A DNA stretch of 64,000 bases from the NCBI RefSeq assembly GCF_902726545.1, contig NZ_CACVAD010000004.1, positions 1 through 64,000 of the forward strand. Reading direction: 5' to 3'. The notes under the pieces were generated by a model. The model was not told where the DNA came from. It saw only the letters and a list, made by a program, of their open reading frames with translations, and made no database searches. The stretch is from Yersinia artesiana (lineage in GTDB: Bacteria; Pseudomonadota; Gammaproteobacteria; Enterobacterales; Enterobacteriaceae). Shown piece by piece: positions 18,088-29,888 of this stretch (its first letter is position 1; the number at the start of each line of letters is the position of its first letter). A program made the position numbers and the translations under genes.

Positions 18088-18474
18088 ATGTTGTTACGTA
18101 CCGTTTTTTCCCTACGGGCCTTTCTCCTGCTGGTATTACCGATGATTGCATTTGGCAGTATCGCCCAGACAAATGAATGCGATACCAAAGCCAAAGAGAT
18201 CCAACAGCAGATTGATTATGCCAAACAACATGGCAATACCCGTCGCGCCGCAGGTCTGGAAACGGCCTTGCAACAAGTTAAGAATAATTGCACGGTTGAA
18301 AGTCTGGAAGCCGACCGTCAGAGCAAAATTAAAGAGAAGCAGCACAAAGTCGCTGAGCGTAAGGAAGAACTAAAAGAGGCTCAGCAAAAAGGTGATGCTG
18401 ATAAAATTACCAAACAACAGAAGAAGTTAACGGAGGCGCAAGCTGAGTTAAAGCAAGCTCAGGCACAGAAGTAG
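18088..18474 (+). CDS. yqjC: YqjC, DUF1090 periplasmic coiled-coil protein
   Basis: A 128-residue protein with a signal peptide of about 26 residues (hydrophobic AFLLLVLPMIAFGSIA) and a mature region that is nearly all charged helix: heptad-rich Lys/Glu/Gln stretches such as KIKEKQHKVAERKEELKEAQ. Two Cys (Cys31 and Cys70) could form a disulfide. It matches E. coli YqjC (DUF1090), a periplasmic protein of unknown role that is acid-stress associated. First of yqjC-D-E-K. Confidence 0.9.
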   Translation: MLLRTVFSLRAFLLLVLPMIAFGSIAQTNECDTKAKEIQQQIDYAKQHGNTRRAAGLETALQQVKNNCTVESLEADRQSKIKEKQHKVAERKEELKEAQQKGDADKITKQQKKLTEAQAELKQAQAQK

Positions 18475-18598
18475 CGACTCCGGGTTTGCATACAGACACA
18501 GTGAATCATTTGGGAATTATTAGGATGATTAACCTATCAACTTCCAAAGAAATTCACTAGATTAGATATTCATCTCAGTTATGTTAAGGAGCTATTAC

Positions 18599-18904
18599 AT
18601 GCCACAAGATAAAACCTCTGAACATTTGCGCGCTGAACTTAAGTCACTTGCGGATACTTTGGAAGAAGTGCTGCAATCTTCGACCGATAAGCCGAAAGCT
18701 GAGTTAGATAAGCTGCGGGCCAAAGCGGAAAGCGCGTTGAAAGATACTCGTGAACGTCTGAGCGAAACGGGCGATAGAATCGCCGCCCAAACCAAAGAAA
18801 TTGCTGATAAAGCTGACAACTATGTCCATGACAACCCTTGGGCTGGCGTAGGCATCGGTGCTGCTGTTGGCGTGGTGTTAGGCGTTCTATTGTCTCGCCG
18901 CTGA
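18599..18904 (+). CDS. yqjD: YqjD, DUF883 membrane-anchored ribosome-binding protein
   Basis: A 101-residue member of the ElaB/YqjD/YgaM family. Residues 1-75 are amphipathic, charged helix; the C-terminus GVGIGAAVGVVLGVLLSRR is a glycine-zipper membrane anchor. In E. coli YqjD sits in the inner membrane, binds ribosomes in stationary phase and is RpoS dependent. The start at 18599 follows AAGGAG at 18586-18591, 7 bases away; an upstream in-frame ATG at 18581 lacks a site. Confidence 0.93.
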   Translation: MPQDKTSEHLRAELKSLADTLEEVLQSSTDKPKAELDKLRAKAESALKDTRERLSETGDRIAAQTKEIADKADNYVHDNPWAGVGIGAAVGVVLGVLLSRR

Positions 18905-18906
18905 TT

Positions 18907-19302
18907 ATGGCTGAACTTCCTCAAACTCAGGGCCCCGGTAAAGGGGTCCTCGATACTGTCCACCGCATCGCCACCATCGTGGTTGGCATGGTTGAAACCC
19001 GTGTTCGACTAGCAGCTATTGAGCTGGAAGAAGAAAAAGCAACACTGATTCAGTTGCTGATGATGGCCGGGATTACCCTGCTGTTGACTGCTTTCGGCTT
19101 GATGAGTCTGCTGGTGTTGGTGATATGGGCAATTGATCCTGCTTATCGCTTAGTTGCGTTAGGGTCGACAACGGCAGTGCTCTTAGCACTGGCGATAATT
19201 GGTGTTATCTGGACACTCACCAAAGCGCGCCGTTCCACCCTGCTGGGGTCAACCCGCAAGCAACTGGAAACTGATCGCGAATTATTGGAGAAAGAGCGTT
19301 GA
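18907..19302 (+). CDS. yqjE: YqjE, DUF1469 (holin-superfamily-like) membrane protein
   Basis: A 131-residue protein with two central hydrophobic segments (LLMMAGITLLLTAFGLMSLL and a second after the loop ending DPAYRLVALG) flanked by charged helices. It matches E. coli YqjE, a small inner-membrane protein of unknown role. The start at 18907 is 2 bases after the yqjD stop, implying coupling; no other good start exists in the frame outside yqjD. Confidence 0.9.
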   Translation: MAELPQTQGPGKGVLDTVHRIATIVVGMVETRVRLAAIELEEEKATLIQLLMMAGITLLLTAFGLMSLLVLVIWAIDPAYRLVALGSTTAVLLALAIIGVIWTLTKARRSTLLGSTRKQLETDRELLEKER

Positions 19303-19583
19303 GTCGCCGTCAATTAGCACAGGAAAAGGCCGCATTGTTACGGGAGATCCAGCAACAACGTCTGGATCTCGCTAACAGCGCCGCGCATTGGATTGAAGTC
19401 ACCGCACCTTATGATCGTGGCTGGGCGAAAATCGTCAGTATGCGAAAATATTTGATGGTGGGTTCAAGCCTGGTGGCGCTATATGGCATCCGCCATCCCA
19501 GTAAGTTAATCCGCTGGTCGCGCAGAGCGGTCAGTGCATGGGGTGCTATCCGATTGTTTCGCAGTACTTTTTTATTACGTTGA
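19299..19583 (+). CDS. yqjK: YqjK-like protein
   Basis: A 94-residue basic protein resembling E. coli YqjK. It starts at TTG 19299, overlapping the yqjE stop, so it relies on coupling. The N-terminal half is a charged helix (EKAALLREIQQQRLDLANSA) and the middle has one hydrophobic stretch (YLMVGSSLVALYGI) followed by HPSKLIRWSRRAVSAWGAIR. Function unknown; last gene of yqjCDEK. Confidence 0.85.
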   Translation: MSRRQLAQEKAALLREIQQQRLDLANSAAHWIEVTAPYDRGWAKIVSMRKYLMVGSSLVALYGIRHPSKLIRWSRRAVSAWGAIRLFRSTFLLR

Positions 19584-19894
19584 TCCCCATTCTACTGTAC
19601 TGTACTGACCAGCAGCCATTATCTTATGTTTGATAAAACCAGTCTATAATTCAGCCTGCTAGCAGTATCTTTCCCTATAAGCAGGCTTTTATATTCTGTC
19701 ACTTCAATTTTTTTGATAAAAAACGACAGTTTTACTTGCTAACAACTTATCAACTTCTCGACTAACATTCTCTCATCAAGTCAGGGCGTTTGCAGAAATA
19801 CACCGGCAAACAATCATATATATATTTTTTGATTAAAAATTAACGCCAGCAGATGCCAGGCATTAATACAAAACACTTTTTGGAGAAGTCGTCG
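19584..19894. other. yqjK-yqjF intergenic region
   Basis: This 311-base gap holds a terminator-like hairpin for the yqjCDEK unit (19653-19694), a very AT-rich stretch (19695-19850) that should hold the yqjF promoter, and the yqjF ribosome-binding site TGGAGAAG at 19881-19888. In E. coli the yqjF promoter is activated by YhaJ, whose gene is 1.5 kb away here, so a YhaJ site is expected. Confidence 0.5.
19653..19694 (+). terminator. yqjCDEK terminator
   Basis: AGCCTGCT (19653-19660) pairs with AGCAGGCT (19680-19687) around a 19-base loop, followed by TTTATATT. Confidence 0.6.
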
Positions 19895-20290
19895 ATGAAC
19901 AAATTACAAGATACTGGCCTGTTGGTAGCACGCATTTTGATGCCAATTCTGTTTATTGTTGCCGGTTACGGCAAAATGGGTGATGCCTATGCCGGGACCC
20001 AACAATATATGCAAGCAATGGGTGTCCCTGGTTTCTTCCTGCCACTGACTATCCTGTTGGAATTTGGTGGTGGTTTGGCCATTCTGTTTGGTTTCCTGAC
20101 TCGCACCACCGCACTGTTCACTGCCGGTTTCACCATTCTGACCGCACTGATTTTTCACACTAACTTTGCGGAAGGTGTTAACCAACTGATGTTCATGAAA
20201 AACCTGACCATCGCTGGCGGTTACATTGTCTTAGCAGTTGCTGGCCCTGGTGGTTTCAGTATCGACCGCCTGCTGGGTAAGAAGTGGTAA
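19895..20290 (+). CDS. yqjF: YqjF, DoxX-family inner-membrane quinol oxidoreductase-like protein
   Basis: A 131-residue DoxX-family protein with four membrane segments, nearly identical in pattern to E. coli YqjF (LLVARILMPILFIVAGYGKM at the start). The physiological role is unclear. In E. coli yqjF is strongly induced by 2,4-dinitrotoluene breakdown products through YhaJ. The start at 19895 has TGGAGAAG upstream; an in-frame ATG at 19853 is less likely. A strong terminator follows before yqjG. Confidence 0.92.
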   Translation: MNKLQDTGLLVARILMPILFIVAGYGKMGDAYAGTQQYMQAMGVPGFFLPLTILLEFGGGLAILFGFLTRTTALFTAGFTILTALIFHTNFAEGVNQLMFMKNLTIAGGYIVLAVAGPGGFSIDRLLGKKW

Positions 20291-20324
20291 CACTGCTTTT
20301 ACCCAAAGCACACTTAAGCAATTA

Positions 20325-20354
20325 CGCCCTATCATTAGATAGGGCGCATTTTTT
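20325..20354 (+). terminator. yqjF terminator
   Basis: CGCCCTATC (20325-20333) and GATAGGGCG (20338-20346) form a perfect 9-bp stem with an ATTA tetraloop, followed by CATTTTTTAG. It ends only 16 bases before the yqjG start, so read-through may supply yqjG. Confidence 0.85.
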
Positions 20355-20369
20355 AGAGAGGAACATGAG

Positions 20370-21356
20370 ATGGGACAACTTGTAGACGGCATTTGGAAAG
20401 ACATCTGGTATGACACCAAATCTACCGGTGGTCACTTCAAGCGCAGTACCTCACAGTTCCGCAATTGGGTCACGGCTGATGGCCAGGCTGGGCCGCAGGG
20501 CAAAGCCGGTTTTACAGCCGAAGCAGACCGCTACCATTTGTATGTTTCTCTCGCCTGCCCGTGGGCACACCGCACTTTGCTGTTACGCACTCTGAAAGGC
20601 CTGGAGTCACTGATTTCGGTTTCCGTGGTGCATCCGCTGATGAAAGAGCATGGTTGGACATTCGGTGATGATTTCCCCGCCGCCACCGGCGACTCGCTGT
20701 ATCACCTTGATTACCTTTATCAACTCTATTTGCGTGCTGACCCTCACTATAGCGGGCGCGTCACCGTCCCGGTGTTATGGGACAAACAGCAGCAAACTGT
20801 TGTTAGTAATGAGTCAGCCGATATTATTCGTATGTTCAATAGTGCGTTTGATGGCGTAGGTGCCAGAGCCGGGGATTATTATCCACCCGCATTACGCCGC
20901 GATATTGATGACATCAATGGGTGGGTCTACGATCAGGTCAACAATGGCGTGTATAAAGCGGGCTTTGCTACCACCCAACAAGCCTATGACGAAGCTGTCA
21001 ATACCCTGTTTGATGCTCTGGCGAAGCTGGAACAGATTCTGGGGAAACAGCGTTATCTGACCGGTGATCAACTTACCGAAGCTGATTTGCGTTTATGGAC
21101 CACACTGGTGCGTTTTGATCCCGTGTATGTCACACATTTTAAGTGTGATAAGCATCGGATCAGCGATTATTTAAATTTGTATGGTTTCCTGCGTGATATT
21201 TACCAGATGCCGGGCATTGCCGAAACAGTAGATTTTGCTCATATCCGCAATCACTATTATCGCAGCCACGGCACTATAAATCCTTATGGGATTATCTCCA
21301 TCGGCCCACAGCAAGATCTGCTGGAACCGCATGGCCGAGATACCCGTTTTGCTTAG
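20370..21356 (+). CDS. yqjG: Glutathionyl-hydroquinone reductase YqjG
   Basis: A 328-residue Xi-class glutathione transferase, the same length as E. coli YqjG. The catalytic cysteine is Cys63 in SLACPWAHR, the CPWA signature of this class; the C-terminal all-helical GST domain holds LTGDQLTEADLRLWTTLVRFD. It reduces glutathionyl-hydroquinones to free hydroquinones with release of glutathione disulfide, in the cytosol. AGAGAGGAAC precedes the ATG. The pair yqjF-yqjG next to yhaJ suggests a quinone or aromatic stress module. Confidence 0.95.
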   Translation: MGQLVDGIWKDIWYDTKSTGGHFKRSTSQFRNWVTADGQAGPQGKAGFTAEADRYHLYVSLACPWAHRTLLLRTLKGLESLISVSVVHPLMKEHGWTFGDDFPAATGDSLYHLDYLYQLYLRADPHYSGRVTVPVLWDKQQQTVVSNESADIIRMFNSAFDGVGARAGDYYPPALRRDIDDINGWVYDQVNNGVYKAGFATTQQAYDEAVNTLFDALAKLEQILGKQRYLTGDQLTEADLRLWTTLVRFDPVYVTHFKCDKHRISDYLNLYGFLRDIYQMPGIAETVDFAHIRNHYYRSHGTINPYGIISIGPQQDLLEPHGRDTRFA

Positions 21357-21369
21357 TTAACCGGTTAAC
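21356..21369. other. 14-bp perfect palindrome at the yqjG stop
   Basis: GTTAACCGGTTAAC is fully self-complementary with no loop. It begins at the last base of the yqjG stop codon, in the 26-base gap between convergent yqjG and yhaJ. No T run follows; a terminator role is doubtful. Confidence 0.5.
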
Positions 21370-21382
21370 GCACAGTAGCCGT

Positions 21383-22279
21383 TTATTTATTCATAAAGAG
21401 TTTAGGGATCTCGCGCAGACACCACGACTTAGCCTCCCCCATACTGTCACGTCGCCAGGCCATAATGATATCGGCCTCGCGGCTGTATTCTGGCCCGACA
21501 ACCCGTAAGCGCCCCGCTTCAATATCTTTCTCGACCATTTCATACGGCATGGTCGCCACACCTAGACCGGCCAACAATGCCCGCCGTTTATCTTCGATGG
21601 TGCTCACCGTCAACCGCTGCTGTTTATCCAGCAATTGCACGGTCAACACCGGCCGTTCACGAGCAGTATCGGCTACAGCAACACCCCGGTATTTCACCCG
21701 TGTTAACTCTGACAGTGGCTCTGGCTCCAGATGGATGGGATGGTCAGGGCTGGCCACATAAACGCTGGTGACTTTGTACAATTTGCGGCTGTTAATTTCC
21801 GAAGATGCGCGAAAATGCATGTCTGGCGCAATCACAATATCCGCCCGCCCTTGCTCCAGCCGTTCCCAGGCACCTGCCAATACTTCAGTAAAAATAGAGA
21901 CTTGTGTGTTCGCCTTCTGCGCCAGTCGGTCAACCAGCGGGAACAGTTTCCATGCCGGAGACAAAGCTTCACTGACGATAGTGATATGGGTTTCCCAACC
22001 ACGCGCCAATGCCTCAGCATCGGTGGTCAGCTTATCGGCAGCTTCCAGCAGCACCCGACCGCGATCCAACAGCATACGCCCTACATTGGTAAACTTGGTG
22101 CGATGCCCGGAGCGGTCGAACAGCACCACATCCAACTCTTCTTCGAGTTTTTGCATGGTGTAGCTCAACGCCGAAGGTACACGCCCCAATTCATCGGCAG
22201 CCGCAGCAAAACTGCCACGGCGGTCAATGGCATCCATCACTCTCAACGCTTCTAACGTTAGCGCCCGATCTTTGCCCAT
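21383..22279 (-). CDS. yhaJ: LysR-family regulator YhaJ
   Basis: A 298-residue LysR-type regulator, the same length as E. coli YhaJ. The N-terminal HTH (about 1-65) reads ALTLEALRVMDAIDRRGSFAAAADELGRVPSALSYTMQKLEEEL; the rest is the two-lobed effector domain. In E. coli YhaJ activates yqjF in response to dinitrotoluene metabolites and regulates virulence genes in pathogenic strains. It is divergent from yhaK, so it may also control that gene. Confidence 0.94.
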   Translation of the reverse strand: MGKDRALTLEALRVMDAIDRRGSFAAAADELGRVPSALSYTMQKLEEELDVVLFDRSGHRTKFTNVGRMLLDRGRVLLEAADKLTTDAEALARGWETHITIVSEALSPAWKLFPLVDRLAQKANTQVSIFTEVLAGAWERLEQGRADIVIAPDMHFRASSEINSRKLYKVTSVYVASPDHPIHLEPEPLSELTRVKYRGVAVADTARERPVLTVQLLDKQQRLTVSTIEDKRRALLAGLGVATMPYEMVEKDIEAGRLRVVGPEYSREADIIMAWRRDSMGEAKSWCLREIPKLFMNK

Positions 22280-22394
22280 CGTTTTCTCAATCAGGAAATT
22301 TGAATATAGTGACCAGATTAACTGGCTAACAATCTGGCGTCCAGACGCTTACCATTTGTTTATCGATTAATATCAGGAAAGAGCGATCATTGTC

Positions 22395-23099
22395 ATGATT
22401 ACATGCAGAACAGCAAAACAGTGCGGGCAAGCTGACTTTGGTTGGCTCCAGGCGCGCTATACCTTTTCATTCGGCCACTATTTTGATCCGAAATTATTAG
22501 GCTACGCTTCACTGCGTGTGCTGAATCAGGAAGTTCTCGCGCCGGGTGCATCATTCCAGCCGCGAACTTATCCACGGGTTGATATTCTGAATATCATCCT
22601 ACAAGGTGAGGCAGAATATCGGGATAGCTTAGGTAACCATGCGCGCGGCAAAACTGGCGATGTCCTGTTATTTTCTACCCAGCCGGGTGTGAGCTATAGC
22701 GAGCATAACCTCAGTGCAGACAAACCATTAACGCGAATTCAGTTATGGCTCAATGCTTGCCCCGAGCAAGAAAGTCAATCGGCTCAGCAGCTTTCACTAT
22801 GTACCCAACCATTAAGGCTATTGGCTTCCCCTGACGGTGAAAAAGGCAGCCTGAAGCTGCGCCAGCAAGTGTGGATTCATCATTTGGATTTGGCCGTAGG
22901 TGAACAATATACGATTGATTTGCACGGCCCGAGGGCTTATCTGCAATCTATTCACGGAACCGTGGAAGTGGCAGGCCCGCAAGTGAGCGAAGCTCAGCGT
23001 TTGACCTGTGGTGATGGCGCTTTTGTGCAAGAGGAACAGCATTTAGTGATTAAAGCACAAACCCCCCTGCGGGCATTGCTGATTGATTTACCAGAATGA
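22395..23099 (+). CDS. yhaK: Pirin-like bicupin YhaK
   Basis: A 234-residue member of the pirin-related bicupin family, close to E. coli YhaK (233 residues). FSFGHYFDPKLLGYASLRVLN is the N-terminal signature, and PRTYPRVDILNIILQGEAEYRDS is the first cupin. The E. coli protein lacks a bound metal and is proposed to sense oxidation through cysteines; here Cys4 and Cys10 are near the start. The stop codon is the first base set of a terminator stem. Function in the cell is not established. Confidence 0.92.
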   Translation: MITCRTAKQCGQADFGWLQARYTFSFGHYFDPKLLGYASLRVLNQEVLAPGASFQPRTYPRVDILNIILQGEAEYRDSLGNHARGKTGDVLLFSTQPGVSYSEHNLSADKPLTRIQLWLNACPEQESQSAQQLSLCTQPLRLLASPDGEKGSLKLRQQVWIHHLDLAVGEQYTIDLHGPRAYLQSIHGTVEVAGPQVSEAQRLTCGDGAFVQEEQHLVIKAQTPLRALLIDLPE

Positions 23100-23126
23100 C
23101 CGGGTATTCGCCCGGTCAATTTTAAA
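23097..23126 (+). terminator. yhaK terminator overlapping its stop codon
   Basis: TGACCGGG (23097-23104) and CCCGGTCA (23111-23118) form an 8-bp stem that begins with the yhaK TGA; ATTTTAAAT follows. Confidence 0.7.
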
Positions 23127-23164
23127 TGCCGCAGTAGTATTTATATCTATCAGCAATGAGCTAC

Positions 23165-24220
23165 TTACGCTTTCAATGACGCCATATCAATCACAAAGCG
23201 GTATTTCACATCACTTTTCAGCATACGTTCGTAGGCATGATTAATGTCCTGAATATTAATCATTTCGATATCTGAAGCAATGCCGTGCTGCGCGCAGAAA
23301 TCCAACATTTCCTGGGTCTCCGCAATACCGCCGATGCATGAACCCGCCACCGAACGCCGTCCCAAAATCATCGGCAAAGTGCTCACCATCGGGCTGATAT
23401 CCCCCAGGAAACCGACAAACACCAATGTGCCATTAATATTCAGTGTCGGCATATAGGGGTTGATATCATGCACATAAGGCACAGTATCAATAATCAAATC
23501 AAACTGCCCTTTGGCCGCAGCCATTTGTGCATCATCGGTCGATAAAACAATATGATGAGCGCCCAAACGACGAGCATCCGCCTCTTTGTTAGGTGAGCGG
23601 GTAAAGAGAGTCACGTCAGCACCGAGCGCATTAGCCAGTTTCAAAGCCATATGACCCAATCCGCCCAGCCCCACTACGGCCACTTTACTACCTTTACCCA
23701 CCTTCCAGTGGCGCAATGGTGACCAGGTGGTGATGCCAGCACACAACAGTGGTGCAGCCGCTTTCAGATCCAGGCCAGCGGGCATCTTCAACACAAAATC
23801 TTGTGATGCCACAATAGCTTGTGAATAGCCGCCATAGGTTGGGGTATGGTCATGGCGGTCAATGCCATTGTAGGTCTGAACATTCCCTTCTTCGCAATAC
23901 TGCTCTAACCCCTGTTGACAGGGTTGGCAGTGTCGACAGGAATCTACCATACAGCCAATACCAGCAAAATCGCCGACTTTGAACTTAGTGACATCCTTAC
24001 CCACTGCGGTGACGCGCCCAACCACTTCATGACCGGGAACAATAGGATAGGTACTAAATCCCCAGTCATTACGCGCCTGATGCAGGTCAGAATGGCAAAC
24101 GCCGCAGTAGAGCACCTCCATCACCACATCATCTGGTCGAGGAGCACGACGGGTAAACTCAAAGGGTGCCAGAGGCACTTTTGCTGACGTGGCAGCATAA
24201 CCGAGTACTTTCATTGTCAT
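23165..24220 (-). CDS. Zinc-dependent NAD(P) alcohol dehydrogenase (YahK/CAD-like)
   Basis: A 351-residue medium-chain dehydrogenase. Catalytic zinc ligands appear in CGVCHSDLH (Cys42) and GHEVVG (His64, Glu65); the structural zinc site is Cys95, Cys98, Cys101 and Cys109. The nucleotide-binding motif is VVGLGGLGHMALKLA. It resembles E. coli YahK, a broad aldehyde reductase that prefers NADPH. The start at 24220 has GGAG 7 bases upstream. It is 119 bases after an aldo/keto reductase on the same strand and probably shares its promoter. The true substrate is unknown. Confidence 0.9.
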   Translation of the reverse strand: MTMKVLGYAATSAKVPLAPFEFTRRAPRPDDVVMEVLYCGVCHSDLHQARNDWGFSTYPIVPGHEVVGRVTAVGKDVTKFKVGDFAGIGCMVDSCRHCQPCQQGLEQYCEEGNVQTYNGIDRHDHTPTYGGYSQAIVASQDFVLKMPAGLDLKAAAPLLCAGITTWSPLRHWKVGKGSKVAVVGLGGLGHMALKLANALGADVTLFTRSPNKEADARRLGAHHIVLSTDDAQMAAAKGQFDLIIDTVPYVHDINPYMPTLNINGTLVFVGFLGDISPMVSTLPMILGRRSVAGSCIGGIAETQEMLDFCAQHGIASDIEMINIQDINHAYERMLKSDVKYRFVIDMASLKA

Positions 24221-24339
24221 GGTGTATCTCCGGTATCATAAACACTGTGATTTGCAGCTCAATAAACCTTGGTAAACTGTATAACTGTAGACGCTACGAG
24301 CCATTTCACCGTGATTCCTGAGGGAGTTCAGGTGACAGA

Positions 24340-25359
<1,020 letters not shown>

Positions 25360-25453
25360 TTACCATCACAAGGCATTCACCAAATGAATATCGGTTGCAG
25401 AAAAGGTAGCAAATGCCTGAATGGAGTATTAGAGGGGTAAATGCGCATGAGTA

Positions 25454-25470
25454 TATGAATATTATTCATA
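25454..25470. promoter_or_regulatory. Candidate LysR operator (TATGAAT-ATT-ATTCATA)
   Basis: A perfect 7-bp inverted repeat with a 3-base centre lies in the divergent region between the aldo/keto reductase and the LysR gene, 44 bases before the latter. It fits the T-N11-A pattern of LysR sites. A further ATGAATAT half-site lies at 25383-25390, nearer the reductase, as expected for an activation site. Inference from pattern. Confidence 0.5.
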
Positions 25471-25502
25471 AATTGAGCTACACTCGAAAGTCTCAGTGCT
25501 AA

Positions 25503-26411
<909 letters not shown>

Positions 26412-26416
26412 ATCCA

Positions 26417-26446
26417 AACAAAAACCCCGCCGAAGCGGGGTTTTGC
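26417..26446. terminator. Bidirectional terminator shared by rnpB and the LysR gene
   Basis: AAAACCCCGC (26421-26430) pairs with GCGGGGTTTT (26435-26444) around CGAA. Read on the minus strand it ends rnpB with GCGGGGTTTTTGTTT; read on the plus strand it ends the LysR gene, whose stop is at 26411. Confidence 0.9.
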
Positions 26447-26452
26447 GGAATG

Positions 26453-26830
<378 letters not shown>

Positions 26831-26837
26831 GCGGCGG

Positions 26838-26866
26838 ATTATAGTCACATTAGCGCTGGATGTCAT
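26838..26866 (-). promoter_or_regulatory. rnpB promoter
   Basis: On the minus strand, ATGACA (26866-26861) and TATAAT (26843-26838) are spaced by 17 bases, with a GC-rich discriminator CCGCCGC before the start near 26830. The -35 lies within the last codons of rsmI, which ends at 26850. Confidence 0.75.
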
Positions 26867-27749
26867 CTTCCTGTTGCACTTGATCGCCATCCAACTGTTC
26901 AAGTGCGTACTTATAAAGCGCATTCTTTTTCACGCCGTGGATTTCAGCAGCCAGCGCAGCAGCTTTCTTCAGTGGCAGCTCTTTTTGCAACAGCGCCAAA
27001 GTGCGCAAGGCGGCGGCAGGTAGTGCATCATCAACCTGCACTTTATGGCCTTCGACTATCAGCACCATTTCGCCACGGCGGCGGGTTTCTTCTTCCTGAA
27101 CCCAAGCCAGTAACTCGCCAACTGGCGCGCCGTGGATAGACTCCCAGGTTTTGGTCAGTTCTCTGGCAAGTACCACATAGCGTTGTGGGCCAAGTACGGT
27201 TACCATGTCCTGTAAACTTTCCAACAAGCGATGGGTTGATTCGTAGAAGATCAGTGTTCGAGGTTCCTCAATCAGCGCTTGCAGAGTATCCTTACGTCCT
27301 TTGGTTTTCGCTGGCAGGAAGCCTTCGTAGCAAAAACGATCTGAGGCAAGACCCGCGGCGGAGAGTGCGGTAATCGCCGCGCAAGCGCCCGGTAATGGCA
27401 CAACGCGGATGCCAGCTTCACGGCAACGGCGCACCAAATGGTAGCCCGGATCGTTAATAAGTGGCGTACCTGCATCTGAAACCAGCGCAATACTCTGGCC
27501 TTCTTGCAGTTTCGCCAGTAACTGATCGGCTTTTTGTTGTTCATTATGGTCATGAAGTGCAAACAGGCGGGCGTTGATCGCGAAATGCTGTAACAACAAC
27601 CCTGTATGACGTGTATCTTCTGCCGCAATCAAATCAACGCCTTTCAGTACCTCTAACGCCCGGTGGGTAATATCCCCTAAATTACCGATGGGGGTAGGTA
27701 CCACATAAAGCGTAGATGCAGAAATCACTGCTCGATCGTGTTGATTCAT
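26850..27749 (-). CDS. rsmI: RsmI, 16S rRNA (cytidine1402-2'-O)-methyltransferase
   Basis: A 299-residue SAM-dependent tetrapyrrole-methylase-fold enzyme, close to E. coli RsmI (YraL). [22 protein letters not shown] is the N-terminal signature; [13 protein letters not shown] and [17 protein letters not shown] are the cofactor and substrate loops, and [12 protein letters not shown] follows. It methylates the ribose of C1402 in 16S rRNA, at the P-site, working with RsmH. It is divergent from lpoA with 62 bases between start codons. Confidence 0.96.
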   Translation of the reverse strand: MNQHDRAVISASTLYVVPTPIGNLGDITHRALEVLKGVDLIAAEDTRHTGLLLQHFAINARLFALHDHNEQQKADQLLAKLQEGQSIALVSDAGTPLINDPGYHLVRRCREAGIRVVPLPGACAAITALSAAGLASDRFCYEGFLPAKTKGRKDTLQALIEEPRTLIFYESTHRLLESLQDMVTVLGPQRYVVLARELTKTWESIHGAPVGELLAWVQEEETRRRGEMVLIVEGHKVQVDDALPAAALRTLALLQKELPLKKAAALAAEIHGVKKNALYKYALEQLDGDQVQQEDDIQR

Positions 27750-27811
27750 TGTTTCATCCGAATTACCGATTTAATATTGAGCATCTTGAAAAAAACATCA
27801 CTGGATACAGT

Positions 27812-29784
27812 ATGCTTTCCTCAACATTCGTTCGTTCCAAAGCAGGGCTTGTCCCTGTTGTTCTGGCTGCGTTGATACTGGCAGCTTGTTCAGGCAGAGC
27901 GCCACAGACGCCGCCACCCACAAATATACAGGACGAAGCAAGCGCTAACTCTGACTATTATCTGCAACAGTTGCAACAGAGCAGTGATGATAACAAGGCT
28001 GACTGGCAATTACTCGCCATTCGTGCCCTGCTACGCGAAGGGAAACTCCCTCAGGCGGCAGAACAGCTCGGCACTTTGCCCGCCAATCTGAGTGACACGC
28101 AGCGCCAGGAACAGCAACTACTGACCGCAGAACTGCTGGTAGCCCAGAAAAATAATCCTGCGGCTGCCGATATTCTGGGCAAGTTGGATGCAACACAGCT
28201 CTCAGCTAACCAACAGGTTCGCTTCTATCAAGCACAAATTGCCGCCAATCAGGGTAAAGCAACCTTGCCGCTGATACGTGCCTTTATTGCTCAAGAACCC
28301 CTGCTAAAAGACAAAGCACATCAAGATAATATTGATGGCACCTGGCAAGCTCTGGCACAGCTCACGCCACAAGAATTGAATAATATTGTCATTAATGCAG
28401 ACGAAAATGTGCTGCAAGGCTGGCTGGATTTGCTGCATGTATATCAGGATAACAAGCAAGATCCTGACCTGCTGAAAGCCGGTATTAAAGATTGGCAAAA
28501 CCGTTATCCACAAAATCCGGCAGCAAAAAACTTGCCAACGGCATTAACGCAGATCAGTAATTTCAGCCAGGCATCTACGGCGAAAATTGCCTTATTACTG
28601 CCATTAAGTGGCCCGGCACAAGTCTTTGCTGATGCCATCCAACAAGGTTTTACTGCGGCGCAAAATGGCTTACCAGTAAATGCCCCGACTCCTGTCACTC
28701 CAGATGTAACAGCCACAGCGCCAACTGATACCACTGAAACACCGGTGACTGATATTGCCACGCCAGCGCCAGTGGCACCCCCTGTTGCCACCAGCAATGC
28801 ACAGGTAAAAGTCTACGATACCACCACTCAGCCAGTTGCTGCTTTGCTGGCACAAGCCCAGCAAGATGGTGCCACATTGGTGGTCGGCCCACTGCTGAAA
28901 CCTGAAGTGGAACAACTGAGTGCGACCCCCAGCACCCTGAATATTCTGGCGCTGAATCAGCCGGAAGTTAGCACTAACAGCCCGAATATCTGTTACTTCG
29001 CCCTATCTCCAGAAGATGAAGCTCGCGATGCCGCGCATCATTTGTGGAGCCAGGAAAAGAGAATGCCATTGTTGCTGACCCCGCGTGGAGCCTTTGGTGA
29101 TCGCGTTGCCAAAGCCTTCGCAGAAGAGTGGCAGAAACAAGGCGGGCAGACGGTATTGCAGCAAAACTTCGGTTCAACTGCTGAGTTGAAACAAGCCATC
29201 AACAGCGGCGCGGGTATCCGCCTGACCGGCCAACCGGTAAGTGTTTCAAGCGCGCCTGCCGCTGCACCAGAATCTGTCACCATTGCCGGTCTGACCATTC
29301 CGGCACCGCCAGTCGATGCACCCGTAGTTTCAACATCTGCCGGCGGTAATATTGATGCGGTGTATATCATTGCTACCCCTGCCGAGTTGACACTGATTAA
29401 GCCGATGATTGATATGGCGACCAGCACACGCAGCAAACCTGCGCTGTTTGCCAGCTCACGCAGCTATCAGGCAGGCGCTGGCCCGGATTACCGGCTGGAA
29501 ATGGAGGGCATTCAGTTTAGTGATATCCCATTGATGGCTGGGGCAAACCCTGCGCTGATGCAGCAAGCGGCGGCCAAATTTGCCAACGACTATTCACTGG
29601 TACGTTTGTATGCCATGGGCATTGATGCGTGGACATTATCGAATCATTTTGCTGAAATGCGCCAAATTCCTGGTTTCCAGGTGAGCGGAACTACCGGTGA
29701 TTTAACCGCATCAGCCGATTGTGTTATCACCCGTAAATTGCCTTGGCTGCAATACCGTCAAGGTATGGTAGTACCGGCGGCGTA

Positions 29785-29785
<1 letters not shown>
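27812..29785 (+). CDS. lpoA: LpoA, outer-membrane lipoprotein activator of PBP1A
   Basis: A 657-residue lipoprotein. The signal peptide ends in the lipobox LAAC, with Cys26 as the lipidated residue; Ser at +2 fits transport to the outer membrane. Residues about 35-270 form a TPR-like helical domain, and about 285-650 a periplasmic-binding-protein-like fold, interrupted by two Pro/Thr/Ala-rich insertions (around residues 290-335 and 475-505). LpoA crosses the periplasm and stimulates the transpeptidase PBP1A. The start at 27812 was chosen because the signal peptide begins there; the in-frame upstream ATG at 27716 overlaps rsmI. The final codon abuts a rearranged ERIC. Confidence 0.95.
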
Positions 29786-29880
<95 letters not shown>

Positions 29881-29888
29881 AAGGGAAT

